NCBI RefSeq assembly: GCF_001708185.1
Contig: NZ_MDDN01000006.1
Coordinates: 124,001-188,000 of the forward strand
Length of the DNA: 64,000 nt
Reading direction: 5' to 3'
Origin: Lysinibacillus xylanilyticus
GTDB taxonomy: Bacteria; Bacillota; Bacilli; Bacillales_A; Planococcaceae
Shown here in pieces: positions 43,736 to 53,200 of this stretch (the stretch's first letter is position 1; every line of letters starts with the position of its first letter). Both the position numbers and the translations under genes were made by a program. The notes beneath the pieces are model-generated. The model searched no databases. It was not told the origin of the DNA and saw nothing but the letters and a program-made list of their open reading frames with translations.

Positions 43736-44003
43736 GTCTTCCACTTCTATAGGTGGTAAGATGAATGCGGGTTTAAGTTACCTTTTCACTGGGTGTCCAA
43801 ACACCTAGTGGAACTCAGTCTAAGAACGCCACGTCCTGTGGCAATTTATCTGTGCGAAAGCGAAGCGACAGCAACACACGACTGAGTGACCAACATCGTG
43901 TTGGCCTAAAGTCTCCGACGGATGTCACGGAATCGGAAAGGAGTTCTTTGTGCGAGCACAAAGCTGATTCAGGACGCAATTATGCCGAGGCATAATTGAT
44001 TGA
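43732..44003 (+). repeat. composite hairpin element E, copy 3
   Basis: AGAAGTCTTCCACTTCTATA, GGTGGTAAGATGAATGCGGG, hairpin CACTGGGTGTCCAAACACCT.., GAACTCAGTCTAAGAACGCC, one GCGAAAGCGAAGCGACAGC unit, CAACATCGTGTTGGCCTAAA. The 3' module follows: GGATGTCACGGAATCGG, hairpin CTTTGTGC-GA-GCACAAAG (43946-43963), then GGACGCAATTATGCCGAGGC. Confidence 0.88.
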
Positions 44004-44095
44004 AAGAAATTCACATCTTAAAATTGCTAAGCATATATTAGCCATAATGAGTAGTCTGTAAAGAGGGACAGGTTTTACATGTGAGGTGAAAAATT

Positions 44096-44266
44096 ATGGA
44101 GATTGGTGTGTGGGTAGGTATTTTGTTGAGCGCTGTGTTGGCATTTTTGGTAGGGGATTTTTACGGACAGCCACTCCATTGGTATCTCTTTATATTAATA
44201 ATCGTAGTGGGTTTTTTCATCAATACCGTTATATTAATTTTGAAAGTTAAGGATGAAAAGTCTTAA
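44096..44266 (+). CDS. small membrane protein (56 aa), paralogue of the next gene
   Basis: Two predicted membrane segments separated by a short loop (FYGQPLHWYLF), with a basic tail. ATG 44096 follows GTGAGGTG by 8 bases. It aligns with the product of 44551-44733 through YxxQPxxWYLxxLxIxxGFF and TxILIL, so the pair arose by duplication. Too short for most gene callers. Function unknown. Confidence 0.72.
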   Translation: MEIGVWVGILLSAVLAFLVGDFYGQPLHWYLFILIIVVGFFINTVILILKVKDEKS

Positions 44267-44321
44267 AGTACAAGACAATCATATGAAAATAAGAAAGTTC
44301 ATCGTAATGGGTGACGCTTTT

Positions 44322-44437
44322 TTATTGTTAAGGAAACTATGGGGTTTTTTGCCGGTGGATAACCTAGCGCATAATCATCGTCTAGACGAAAGCGTTAGAC
44401 CTCGGGCGAAAGAGGTGGCCTTCTAACGTTCTTTTTG
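44322..44437. repeat. dispersed repeat S, copy 2
   Basis: TTGTTAAGGAAACTAT..GTTTTTTGCC, ACCTAGCGCATAATCATCG and the palindrome GTCTAGAC followed by GAAAGCGTTAGACCTC. GTTAGA...TCTAAC can pair at the right end. Related to 35326-35415. It separates the two small membrane genes. Confidence 0.7.
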
Positions 44438-44550
44438 TTAAATTTTTATGATTATATAGCTGAAGTATTTTGTTTTGCAAGTATATTGAAAATAAATTGT
44501 GACATACTAAAGTAGAAAATTACTTTTTGCTTTTAAAAAGGAGTGTTACA

Positions 44551-44733
44551 ATGCGTATTTTTGGTATGTTTGTAGCAATTATCATAAGTGCATTTATGGC
44601 CGTTGGTATAGCAGAATACTATCATCAACCATATAATTGGTATTTAGTTTTCCTTATGATTCTAACTGGTTTTTTTATTCATACAATTATTTTAATATTG
44701 GAATCAGAGAACAGCGAAGAAAACGAATTATAA
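44551..44733 (+). CDS. small membrane protein (60 aa), paralogue of the preceding gene
   Basis: Two membrane segments (FGMFVAIIISAFMAVGIA and YLVFLMILTGFFIHTIILIL) joined by EYYHQPYNW; acidic tail ENSEENEL. ATG 44551 follows AAAAAGGAGTG. Terminator directly behind. Its tail is acidic where its paralogue's is mixed. No family recognised. Confidence 0.75.
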   Translation: MRIFGMFVAIIISAFMAVGIAEYYHQPYNWYLVFLMILTGFFIHTIILILESENSEENEL

Positions 44734-44735
44734 AA

Positions 44736-44772
44736 AATGCGAGCCCGTTAGTCAGGACTCGCATTTTTTATA
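44736..44772. terminator. intrinsic terminator after the 60-aa gene
   Basis: AAAAATGCGAG / CTCGCATTTTT, usable from both strands; also serves hemQ. Confidence 0.88.
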
Positions 44773-44789
44773 TTTAAAACCGTTTTCGA

Positions 44790-45539
44790 TTAAACAGTTA
44801 AGAATTTCGCTAGTTTTTCGTTATCAAGAAGGTTACCAACGAAGAATGCACCAAACTCACCGTAGCGAGCTGAAACTTCATCGAAACGCATTTCATATAC
44901 TAATTTTTTGAATTGTAATACGTCATCGGCAAATAATGTTACGCCCCATTCGTGATCGTCAAAGCCAACAGAACCAGTAATAATTTGTTTAACTTTACCA
45001 GCATAGCCACGACCAATCATACCGTGAGAACGCATTAGAGATTTGCGGTCGTCCATTGAAAGCATATACCAGTTATCATTGCCTTGACGACGCTTATCCA
45101 TTGGATAGAAGCATACATGCTTAGCACGTGGAAGTTCAGGATATAGACGAGCACGCACATGTGGATTTTGGTATGGGTCTTCGTCTGAGTCGCCAGCTAA
45201 ATAGTTGGAAAGCTCTACAACAGATACATATGAATATGTAGGGATAGTAAAATCAGCAATTGCTAATTTATTAAATTCAGCTTCAAGCTCTTGTAGCTCA
45301 TCCATTGTTTCACGTAATGTCATAATCATAAAGTCAGCTTTTTGACCAACGATTGCGTAAAAAGCATGAGCACCAGTTTTAGCGATATCAGCCTCGTTTA
45401 ATTTTTCTAAATAAGCAATGAATTCTTCTACTGCTGCTTGACGTTCTTCAGCAGAAACTAGTTTCCATGAAGCCCAGTCGATTGAGCGGAAATCATGTAA
45501 AGCGTACCAACCATCTAAAGTAATTGCTGCTTCATTCAT
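44790..45539 (-). CDS. hemQ: coproheme decarboxylase (chlorite dismutase family)
   Basis: A 249-residue ferredoxin-like-fold protein. It decarboxylates coproheme III to heme b with peroxide, the last step of the coproporphyrin-dependent pathway. Typical sequence: [30 protein letters not shown] with the reactive tyrosine, [17 protein letters not shown], and [14 protein letters not shown] with the proximal His. RBS AAGGAGTG precedes ATG 45539. Divergent from lipL, as in the B. subtilis ywfI-ywfL area but without pta between. Confidence 0.93.
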   Translation of the reverse strand: MNEAAITLDGWYALHDFRSIDWASWKLVSAEERQAAVEEFIAYLEKLNEADIAKTGAHAFYAIVGQKADFMIMTLRETMDELQELEAEFNKLAIADFTIPTYSYVSVVELSNYLAGDSDEDPYQNPHVRARLYPELPRAKHVCFYPMDKRRQGNDNWYMLSMDDRKSLMRSHGMIGRGYAGKVKQIITGSVGFDDHEWGVTLFADDVLQFKKLVYEMRFDEVSARYGEFGAFFVGNLLDNEKLAKFLTV

Positions 45540-45696
45540 TATTTAAAACACTCCTTCATAAGTGAATACCATTTGAATTTTAGTTTATCATAGTTTGTAC
45601 AAAATCCCTAAGTTCATGATTGCATTTCACGAATTTGACACCTTCCATAGATAATGTATGCTAAAGAGAAGAGATGTAAATAGAGGAGCACCAATA

Positions 45697-46533
45697 ATGA
45701 AAAGTATTTTACAACAGCCGATTTGGCGTTTTTACGATCAATCCATTAGCGCAAAGCAAAGATCGCCACTTGAATCCTTTGCAACAGATGATACATTATG
45801 TCAGCTAGTTGGACAATTAGCCTCTCCGCCAACTATTCGTACTTGGGTGCATGATGCATCTGTTGTGCTTGGTATTCAGGATCACCGTTTACCATATGTG
45901 CAGGAGGGGATGGACTTGCTTAAAACACGTGGTTATCATCCTATAGTGCGCAATTCAGGCGGATTAGCAGTTGTCCTTGATGAAGGTGTACTGAATATTT
46001 CTGTTGTTTTATCTGAACAAACGGAAACGCTAAGCATTGATGATGGCTATGATGTAATGGTGGATTTAGTAAAGGGATTATTCCCTGAAGTAGCGGATCA
46101 AATTGAAGCCTATGAGATTGTAGGTTCCTATTGCCCGGGCTCCTATGATTTAAGTATTGAAGGAAAGAAATTTGCTGGTATTTCTCAGAGACGTTTACGC
46201 CAAGGAGTAGCCGTGCAAATTTATTTATGTATTGAAGGTAGCGGTTCAGATCGAGCTGCACTCATTCGTGACTTTTATGAGGAAAGTCTAAAGGGAGAGG
46301 AAACCAAATTTACGTACCCTAACATTGTCCCTGATGTGATGGCGTCGCTATCCGAACTTATTGATGTATCATTAACAGTGGAAGATGTTGTGATTCGTTT
46401 ACAGCAGCTTCTTCACAATATGGCTGAAGAAATTCGTTTTGAGTCTTTTGGTGACGAAGAACTGACGTCATACGCATTCTATTTACAACGTGTTTTAGAA
46501 CGCAATACGAGAATGCTCGAACCGAAAAAATAG
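45697..46533 (+). CDS. lipL: octanoyl-[GcvH]:protein N-octanoyltransferase
   Basis: A 278-residue member of the biotin/lipoate A/B ligase fold that moves octanoyl from GcvH to E2 subunits in lipoate assembly. The LipL cysteine nucleophile is in GSYCPGSYDLSIEGKKFAGI, with the conserved lysine; RNSGGLAVVLDEGVLNISVV precedes it. ATG 45697 follows AGAGGAG; an in-frame extension to 45658 lacks a site. Located between hemQ and rsfA. Confidence 0.9.
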   Translation: MKSILQQPIWRFYDQSISAKQRSPLESFATDDTLCQLVGQLASPPTIRTWVHDASVVLGIQDHRLPYVQEGMDLLKTRGYHPIVRNSGGLAVVLDEGVLNISVVLSEQTETLSIDDGYDVMVDLVKGLFPEVADQIEAYEIVGSYCPGSYDLSIEGKKFAGISQRRLRQGVAVQIYLCIEGSGSDRAALIRDFYEESLKGEETKFTYPNIVPDVMASLSELIDVSLTVEDVVIRLQQLLHNMAEEIRFESFGDEELTSYAFYLQRVLERNTRMLEPKK

Positions 46534-46552
46534 ATTACAACGACCAAAGAAA

Positions 46553-46584
46553 AAAGCGATGCTGCTAACTAAGCGCATCGCCAT
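46553..46584. terminator. hairpin between lipL and rsfA
   Basis: GCGATGC / GCATCGC, 7-bp stem, overlapping the last codons of rsfA on the minus strand. Confidence 0.55.
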
Positions 46585-47215
46585 TTTCTTGTTGATAAGC
46601 AGAACTACTTACAACAAGATTTCCGTTTTTCTCCATTTTGAAGACAGGTGCAATTCGTTCTTCCTCTTCATCTAGTGTTACTAGTCGTCTAGCACGGTTC
46701 ATAATTTGTACAAATTGCTCGTAATCTTTTCGAATAGATCTATTTTCCTCTTCTAGCTGCGTAATGGTCTTCTCTAGTTTTTTATTTTTCTCAGAGGTTA
46801 CGTGTACAAGCTGTCTCCATTTTGTAGACTCATTACCTATCTCACCAGAGTGTTGCAAACGTAGTAAATAGGCTATGACAATATCAAGAGATAATGCAGA
46901 AAGAGGAATTGATTTACCCTCTGCGCCACTATTATTTACTGTAAACATACTAGTAGTACGTCGTCTTGCTGGAGCGCCCAACACTCGCATTCTCTCTTTT
47001 CTTTCTTTTTTCGCATCTGCTAATTGCTCCTCATACTCTTTGCGAACAACAGCATTCCAACGAAAACCACAGGCTGCGGCAGTACGGTTCAAAGCATCGC
47101 CAGCTTCTTCGAAGGCGTTTAACTGCGTACTTCCTTCCGTTACATGGCGAATAACCGCCTCTGCTAATAATTCATCATTTTCTTCTAACCAAGCATCTTG
47201 TCTTACTTTACTCAT
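46565..47215 (-). CDS. rsfA: RsfA family prespore transcription regulator
   Basis: A 216-residue regulator. The N-terminal Myb/SANT-like DNA-binding region (residues about 5-65) shows [20 protein letters not shown] and the segment [20 protein letters not shown] Lys/Glu-rich coiled coil follows ([19 protein letters not shown], residues about 140-175). In B. subtilis RsfA is made in the prespore under sigma-F and tunes that regulon. RBS GGGAGGA is upstream of ATG 47215. Confidence 0.87.
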   Translation of the reverse strand: MSKVRQDAWLEENDELLAEAVIRHVTEGSTQLNAFEEAGDALNRTAAACGFRWNAVVRKEYEEQLADAKKERKERMRVLGAPARRRTTSMFTVNNSGAEGKSIPLSALSLDIVIAYLLRLQHSGEIGNESTKWRQLVHVTSEKNKKLEKTITQLEEENRSIRKDYEQFVQIMNRARRLVTLDEEEERIAPVFKMEKNGNLVVSSSAYQQENGDALS

Positions 47216-47311
47216 AGTAAAATCCTCCCACCTTTATTTGGAACTTATTTATTTATAACTAGCATGACCAATCTTTTAACCTTTTATTCATCTATGTGGA
47301 AGGAATTATGC

Positions 47312-47341
47312 TTGAATACAAGGTGAAAAATGCGATACAAT
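47312..47341 (+). promoter_or_regulatory. candidate sigma-A promoter for the DUF1450 gene
   Basis: TTGAAT (47312), 18-base spacer, TACAAT (47336-47341), about 110 bases upstream of the start codon. Confidence 0.45.
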
Positions 47342-47452
47342 ACCCGATGTAGGTTTGTGCGTATGCTACATACTTAAATATGTGAAGGTCATACGTTCAA
47401 TAGAGCGGTTTTTTGATTGAAAAAATACTATATAGAAAGGGTTGTTGACAAA

Positions 47453-47677
47453 ATGGCAAACGAATTTAAAGTTTGCGATGAATGTCAGGCCGTTAACTTA
47501 AAAACGTTAATTCCAAAATTAAAGGAAATCGATCCTGATGCAACCATCGAAATTGGCTGTCATTCTTATTGTGGTCCAGGACGTAAAAAAACATTTACCT
47601 TCGTAAATAGTCGCCCTGTTGCTGCATTAACGGAAGAAGAACTAATGGAAAAGGTTTTAGCAAAGTTAAAGAAATAA
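47453..47677 (+). CDS. DUF1450 (YuzB-like) family protein
   Basis: A 74-residue protein with conserved cysteines: [10 protein letters not shown] and [20 protein letters not shown]. The pattern suggests a thioredoxin-like or iron-sulfur-type small protein, but no activity is known. ATG 47453 has only a weak AAAGGG upstream; an in-frame 12-codon extension begins at 47417 without support. Terminator behind it leads straight into the second GCGACGG array. Confidence 0.82.
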   Translation: MANEFKVCDECQAVNLKTLIPKLKEIDPDATIEIGCHSYCGPGRKKTFTFVNSRPVAALTEEELMEKVLAKLKK

Positions 47678-47685
47678 GTAAAACA

Positions 47686-47724
47686 AAACGCTATCTTCAC
47701 TAGTTGAAGATAGTTTTTGTTTTC
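47686..47724 (+). terminator. intrinsic terminator of the DUF1450 gene
   Basis: CTATCTTC / GAAGATAG then TTTTTGTTTT. Confidence 0.85.
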
Positions 47725-47756
47725 TGTGCGTATTTAATATTAAAGATAGAAGAGGT

Positions 47757-48337
47757 AAAGAGATGGAAAGAAGAGTCAGAGCGACGGATAGAACCTTTCG
47801 AAGTGAAGGATAGAGTAGTCAAAGAGACGGATAGAATCGGCGGAGTGACGGAAAGAAGAGTCAGAGCGACGGATAGAATCCTCGGAGTGATGGAAAGAAG
47901 AGTCAGAGCGACGGATAGCCATCGAAGTGACGGAAGAAAGGGCCAAAGCGACGGATAGAACCATCGGAGTGACGGAAAGAAAAGTCAGAGCGACGGAAAG
48001 CCATCGAGGTGACGGAAAGAAGAGCCAAAGCGACGGATAGAACCATCGAAGTGACGGAAAGAAGAGTCAAAGCGACGGAAAGCCATCGAGGTGACGGAAA
48101 GAAGAGCCAAAGCGACGGATAGAACCATCGAAGTGACGGAAAGAAGAGTCAAAGCGACGGAAAGCCATCGAGGTGGACGGAAAGAAGAGCCAAAGCGACG
48201 GATAGAACCATCGAAGTGACGGAAAGAAGAGTCAGAGCGACGGAAAGCCATCGAGGTGACGGAAAGAAGAGTCAAAGCGACGGATAGAACCAACAAAGCG
48301 ACGGAAAGCCATCAAGGTGACGGAAAGCCATCCGTCG
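47757..48337. repeat. second GCGACGG tandem array with 82-bp higher-order units
   Basis: Same family as the array at 8.9 kb: AGCGACGGATAGAACC, AGTGACGGAAAGAAGAGTC. Its 3' half is organised in 82-bp (once 83-bp) super-repeats. Each contains GAAAGCCATCGAGGTGACGG, AGAGCCAAAGCGACGG and ATAGAACCATCGAAGTGACGG (start points 48023, 48105, 48188). Open frames within it are repeat translations. Confidence 0.93.
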
Positions 48338-48484
48338 CAAGGGAATTAGGTCAATAGAATCCTAAATTAAGACGAGAATACAGTGAGTTAGGTTGATAGT
48401 CTCTATAATTAAAGGGAAATATGTATGCTAGTCCTGCATTTATCGCATATAATAGAACAAATAGGAAACGGGGGTGCTGTACAA

Positions 48485-49798
48485 TTGACACATTATGCAA
48501 AAGCTAAATTGCAAGAGGAAAAAGTATTCAAGGACCCGGTGCATCGCTATGTGCATGTACGGGATCAAGTGATTTGGGATTTAGTTGGGACGAAAGAATT
48601 CCAGCGATTACGTCGAATTCGCCAGCTAGGTACAACGTTTTTAGTATTCCATGGAGCCGAGCATAGCCGCTTTAGTCACTCACTTGGCGTTTACGAAATT
48701 GTACGTCGCATAGTAGATGATATTTTTGCTGGGCGTCCTGAATGGGATGAAGATGAACGACTACTTGTGCTTTGTGCAGCCCTACTACACGATTTAGGGC
48801 ACGGGCCATTTTCGCATGCTTTTGAAAATGTCTTTGAACTTGATCATGAATTTTATACAAGACAAATTCTGCTCGGTGATACAGAAGTGAATGCAGTATT
48901 AAAAAAAGTATCGACTGATTTCCCTGAGAAAGTATCACAGGTAATTGAAAAAACATATCCGAATAAGCAGGTCGTCAGTTTAATATCGAGTCAAATCGAT
49001 GCTGATCGTATGGATTACCTACAACGTGATGCGTATTTCACTGGCGTAAGCTATGGTCATTTTGATATGGAACGGATCTTAAGAGTAATGCGTCCGCGAA
49101 AAAATCAGGTTGTTATTAAGGCGACAGGCATGCACGCGGTAGAGGATTACATTATGAGCCGCTATCAAATGTACTTACAAATTTATTTCCATCCAGTGTC
49201 TCGCAGTGCAGAGGTTGTTTTAAATAATATTTTAAAACGCGCTAAGCAATTAAGCTTGGCGGGCTACAAATTTAAGCACGAGCCTACACACTTTTTAGCA
49301 TTTTTCCGCAACTCCATTCAGCTGGAAGATTATCTTGCATTAGATGAGAGTATTCTTTTTACATATTTTCAACTTTGGATGCAAGAGGAAGATGCTATAT
49401 TAAGTGACTTGAGTCGCCGCTTTGTCAATCGAAAGCTATTTCAGTACATCGATTTAGATCCAGGTGTCGAGCTAGACAAATATCAAAAACTACAAGAGCT
49501 CTTTAAGCAAGCCGATTTAAATCCAGAATACTATCTTGTCCATGATACGACGGCAGATCTACCTTATGATTTTTATCGACCAGGAGAGGAAGAAGTACGC
49601 GTTCCTATTTTCTTAGAAATGAAAAATGGAGAGCTACGAGAACTTTCTCGTGAATCGATTATTGTGGATTCTATTTCTGGGCGCATGAAGCGGGATCATA
49701 AAGTATATTTCCCACTTGATTTCTTAGAGGACAACAGTACCCATTCCGTTGTGAAGACACAAATATTAGCTTTACTGCGAAAACAGGAAAAAAAATAA
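48485..49798 (+). CDS. ywfO: HD-domain phosphohydrolase YwfO
   Basis: A 437-residue HD-superfamily protein of the dGTPase-like type. Metal-binding HD motif residues: EHSRFSHSLGVYEIVRRI, LLHDLGHGPFSHAFENVF and SSQIDADRMDYLQRDA. I chose TTG 48485, 9 bases after GGGGGTG, because family members begin a few residues before LKEEKVFKDPVH; a longer frame starts at 48425. Position downstream of rsfA and the repeat array matches the ywf block. Confidence 0.88.
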   Translation: MTHYAKAKLQEEKVFKDPVHRYVHVRDQVIWDLVGTKEFQRLRRIRQLGTTFLVFHGAEHSRFSHSLGVYEIVRRIVDDIFAGRPEWDEDERLLVLCAALLHDLGHGPFSHAFENVFELDHEFYTRQILLGDTEVNAVLKKVSTDFPEKVSQVIEKTYPNKQVVSLISSQIDADRMDYLQRDAYFTGVSYGHFDMERILRVMRPRKNQVVIKATGMHAVEDYIMSRYQMYLQIYFHPVSRSAEVVLNNILKRAKQLSLAGYKFKHEPTHFLAFFRNSIQLEDYLALDESILFTYFQLWMQEEDAILSDLSRRFVNRKLFQYIDLDPGVELDKYQKLQELFKQADLNPEYYLVHDTTADLPYDFYRPGEEEVRVPIFLEMKNGELRELSRESIIVDSISGRMKRDHKVYFPLDFLEDNSTHSVVKTQILALLRKQEKK

Positions 49799-49868
49799 AA
49801 AAAATTTAATGTATAAATCATGTATGTTAAACGAGAGCAGTTTAATAGGATACCAACATATTGATAAT

Positions 49869-49918
49869 GAAAAAACAGTAAAAGTACTCATTGAGAGTAA
49901 TCTTTTACTGTTTTTTTG
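49869..49918 (+). terminator. intrinsic terminator of ywfO
   Basis: AACAGTAAAAG / CTTTTACTGTT then TTTTTTT. Confidence 0.9.
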
Positions 49919-50298
49919 TTGTATAAAGATAAATAAAATGGAAAATATATAGAAATTTTTTGAATAATGTAAATAGAAAGTCCGGAATTGTTTAGAATTT
50001 GTTCAGTAGTCTTCCTTATAATGAGTCGAAAACCCTAAAGGGGGTGAGGCCTATTATTATAGGTGTCACAAAAGTAGCATGGATACATATAAATTTGTAC
50101 ATCACACATTCATAAGTCATCATGATTGCCTATGCAGTGAAGTACTTATAAGAATGTATTCAGTTATGGCGACAAGTGAATTGAAGGAAAGAGGGACCAA
50201 CCTATTGTTTGTGGCATACCTTCCAACATGAAGAAAGGATGCAACGTCGTCAACAAACACCAACAGGTATCTCTCTGAACTTAGAAAAGGAGAGAAAC
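49919..50298 (+). other. long 5' region of the adhesin gene
   Basis: A TATAAT-like box near 50018 follows TTGTTTAGAATTTGTTC with an imperfect -35 spacing. Further on, a hairpin GTGA-GG-CCTAT-TATT-ATAGG-TG-TCAC (50044-50069) follows AAACCCTAAAGGGGG. If the promoter is real the leader is about 270 bases long, enough for an RNA regulator; no known riboswitch class was recognised. Confidence 0.45.
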
Positions 50299-53200
50299 AT
50301 GAAGAAACTTAAACAATTAAACATAGCAATTATCTTATTGCTGCTCGTATTCCAAACCGTACTATCACCGATTTCAGTGTTTGCGGCAGAGGGCGAACTA
50401 CCTGCAGTTGAAACTGGAACAGATACTGGGACTAGTACGGGTTCTACGGGAGAGGTCGTACCACCTGTAACACCACCAGTTGAAACGGGAGGAGATGCTG
50501 ATACCAGTTCTACGGGAGAGGTCATACCACCTGTAACACCACCGGCTGAAACTGGAGAAGATGCTGATACTGATTCTACGGGAGAGGCCGTACCACCTGT
50601 AACGCCACCGGCTGAAACTGGAGGAGATAATGAGACTGGTTCCACGGACGAGGTCGCACCACCCGCTGAAGCAGGAAAAGAGGAAGGAACTAACCCTGAT
50701 TCTGGCAATGAAGTAAAAGACCCAAGTGGAGATATGCCGGACGAAACTACACCACCAAAGTATGATTCAACTATGCCTGTTGATGTGATTAAAAATGTTG
50801 AGTTTACTGTGGATGGAAAAAAGGTTAATCCAAGTGACAGTATTAAAGTTACTAATGGACAATCTGCAGAGTTTAAATTCCATTTAGAACTAGCAGCGGG
50901 ACATAATTATGGTCCGGGTACAACATTAACGTACACTTTACCAGCTATTTTTGAAGATATCACATTCCCGAATGGAACAGCTTATGGTGAGGTCGGTACA
51001 ATTTCGAAAAATGGAAATGACATCGTAATTACATTCAACGATGAGTTACGAGATGATTTAGGAACGGGTGTAGCCCTTGAGCCAGAAGCATTCTTTATGG
51101 TAGAGGCAAATTTTTTAAATGGTAATACGAATTGGGAAGAAACAATTAGTTTACCAGGCACTGAAAACATCAAGCTGAACTTCCAACCTTCGAATAGTGG
51201 TACACCTGTTACTAAATCAGGTGAAGCAGATAGTAGTGCGCTAAACAGCAAGTTTATTAAGTGGACAGTAGATGTTAATACAAATTTAGGCGTTAATGAA
51301 GCGTCAGGTACTACAGATTTTGTTGATACACTAATAGAAGGTGCACATACATTTAAGCAAGATTCTGTAAAAATCACAAAGTTAAATGTATTCCCTGATG
51401 GCACTGTAACAGACTCTACTGACATTATGCAGGCGAAACCAATTTTTGATAAAGATGATAATAATAAAGACCGAATGACAATTTCATTGCCAAATGAAAA
51501 GTATACGGCTTACCGCATTACGTATCAAACAGAAGTTGGTGACCCAGGTAACGTTAAAAGTGCAAACTTTAAAAATGAGGCTACTTATAATGGGGAATCC
51601 TCTCCTCAATCAGTAACTGTAAACTTTGGTGATCCATTAGCAAAAACACATGAAGGTCCTACTTATAATGATTTAGCAACATATTGGACGATTAATTACA
51701 ACTTCAATAAGCGCAACATATCATCTAAAAATGCAGTACTGACTGATGTGTGGTCAGACACTCAAGAATTAGATGGGGATGTGCAGGTGTTTATGGCAGA
51801 TGGTACTACTCCTGCTGATATTCCTGCTGATGTAGATACTAAAGTTAGTAACGGTTTTAAATTATCATTTGATGCTGATGTAACAAAACCATATGTAATC
51901 AAATACAAAACAAAGCCAAAAGCTGATGTTTTCCCTACGAAAGACTATACAGTAACAAATACAGTAACGCGTAGCGATATGACAACGTCAGTTCAAGACA
52001 GTACAACTTATAGTAAAACAGGATTATTACTGCATAAATCCAAAAATGGTATTGATTATCATAATAAAACGATGTCATGGAAAATTGTGGCGAACCAAGC
52101 GGGCTATAACTTAGATGCTGGTACTGTGTTTACTGATACTTTTACAGATAAAAACCTAACTTTAAAAGAAGATAGTTTAGAGATAAAAGTAGGTAATACC
52201 ACATTAGTTAAAGGTACAGATTACACGTTAACTAATAAAAACGATAAAACTGGTTTTGAAATTACTTTAAAAAATGCAACAAATAAACTTATCGAAATTA
52301 CGTACGATACAGATTACGATATTCGACATGTTGGAGAAAATACAATTCAATATCGAAATGAAGTACAAATGGAAAATAGTGCTTTATCAAATGTTTCATC
52401 TGATTGGGATGAACAAAATATCCACTCTGAACAAAAAGCAAACGGTAAAAAAGAGGGTTATTATAATTACGCAACAAAAACCTTCCACTGGGATGTTGAG
52501 TTAAACTTTAACTACAATGATTTAAAAAATGCGGTATTCGAAGATAAATTACCAGATACACAAAAAGTGCAAAATATTGTTGTGCAAAAAGGTAAACTAA
52601 ATGCAAGTGGTGATTTCGAAAAGGTAGGAGAACCATCCACAATTGAAAACACCTCAGGTAAACAGAATGAAATTAAGCTTGAATTAGGGGATATTGATAG
52701 CCCTTATAAAGTGACTTATGAATCAGTAGATGCAGATAGCATTTTCCCGCATGGTAACCCAGTAAGTATTACAAACACTGCTACATTGACAAGTGAAGCG
52801 GGTAAAAATGCATCATGGACAGAAACGGTTGATGTAAGTCATACAGACAAAATTTTAAACAAAAAGGGTAAACAAGCACAACAAGGTTCTGCAGTAGCTA
52901 AGTGGAATTTTGAATTTAACTACGCACAATCTATATTAAACAATGTAGTCATTACCGACACAGTTGGTAAAGATGCTGAGGGTAACCCAGAACAAATGAT
53001 TCTAGAAGATACATTTAAAGTATATAAAGTTGCATTGTCTGGAAAAACTCCAAGTAATCCAGCTGAAGATAAGAAACTTTTAGCTCCAAGTGAGTATACA
53101 TTAAATGTAGATATGAAAAATGGTACGTTCACTCTTGATTTAGGTAATGTAACTGGTGCTTACTACGTAGAATACGAAACAGTATTTACAGGTCTTTCAG

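Noticed and set aside
47757..48296. 84- and 103-residue frames in the second GCGACGG array
   Set aside because: Repeat translations, interrupted by unit-length changes.
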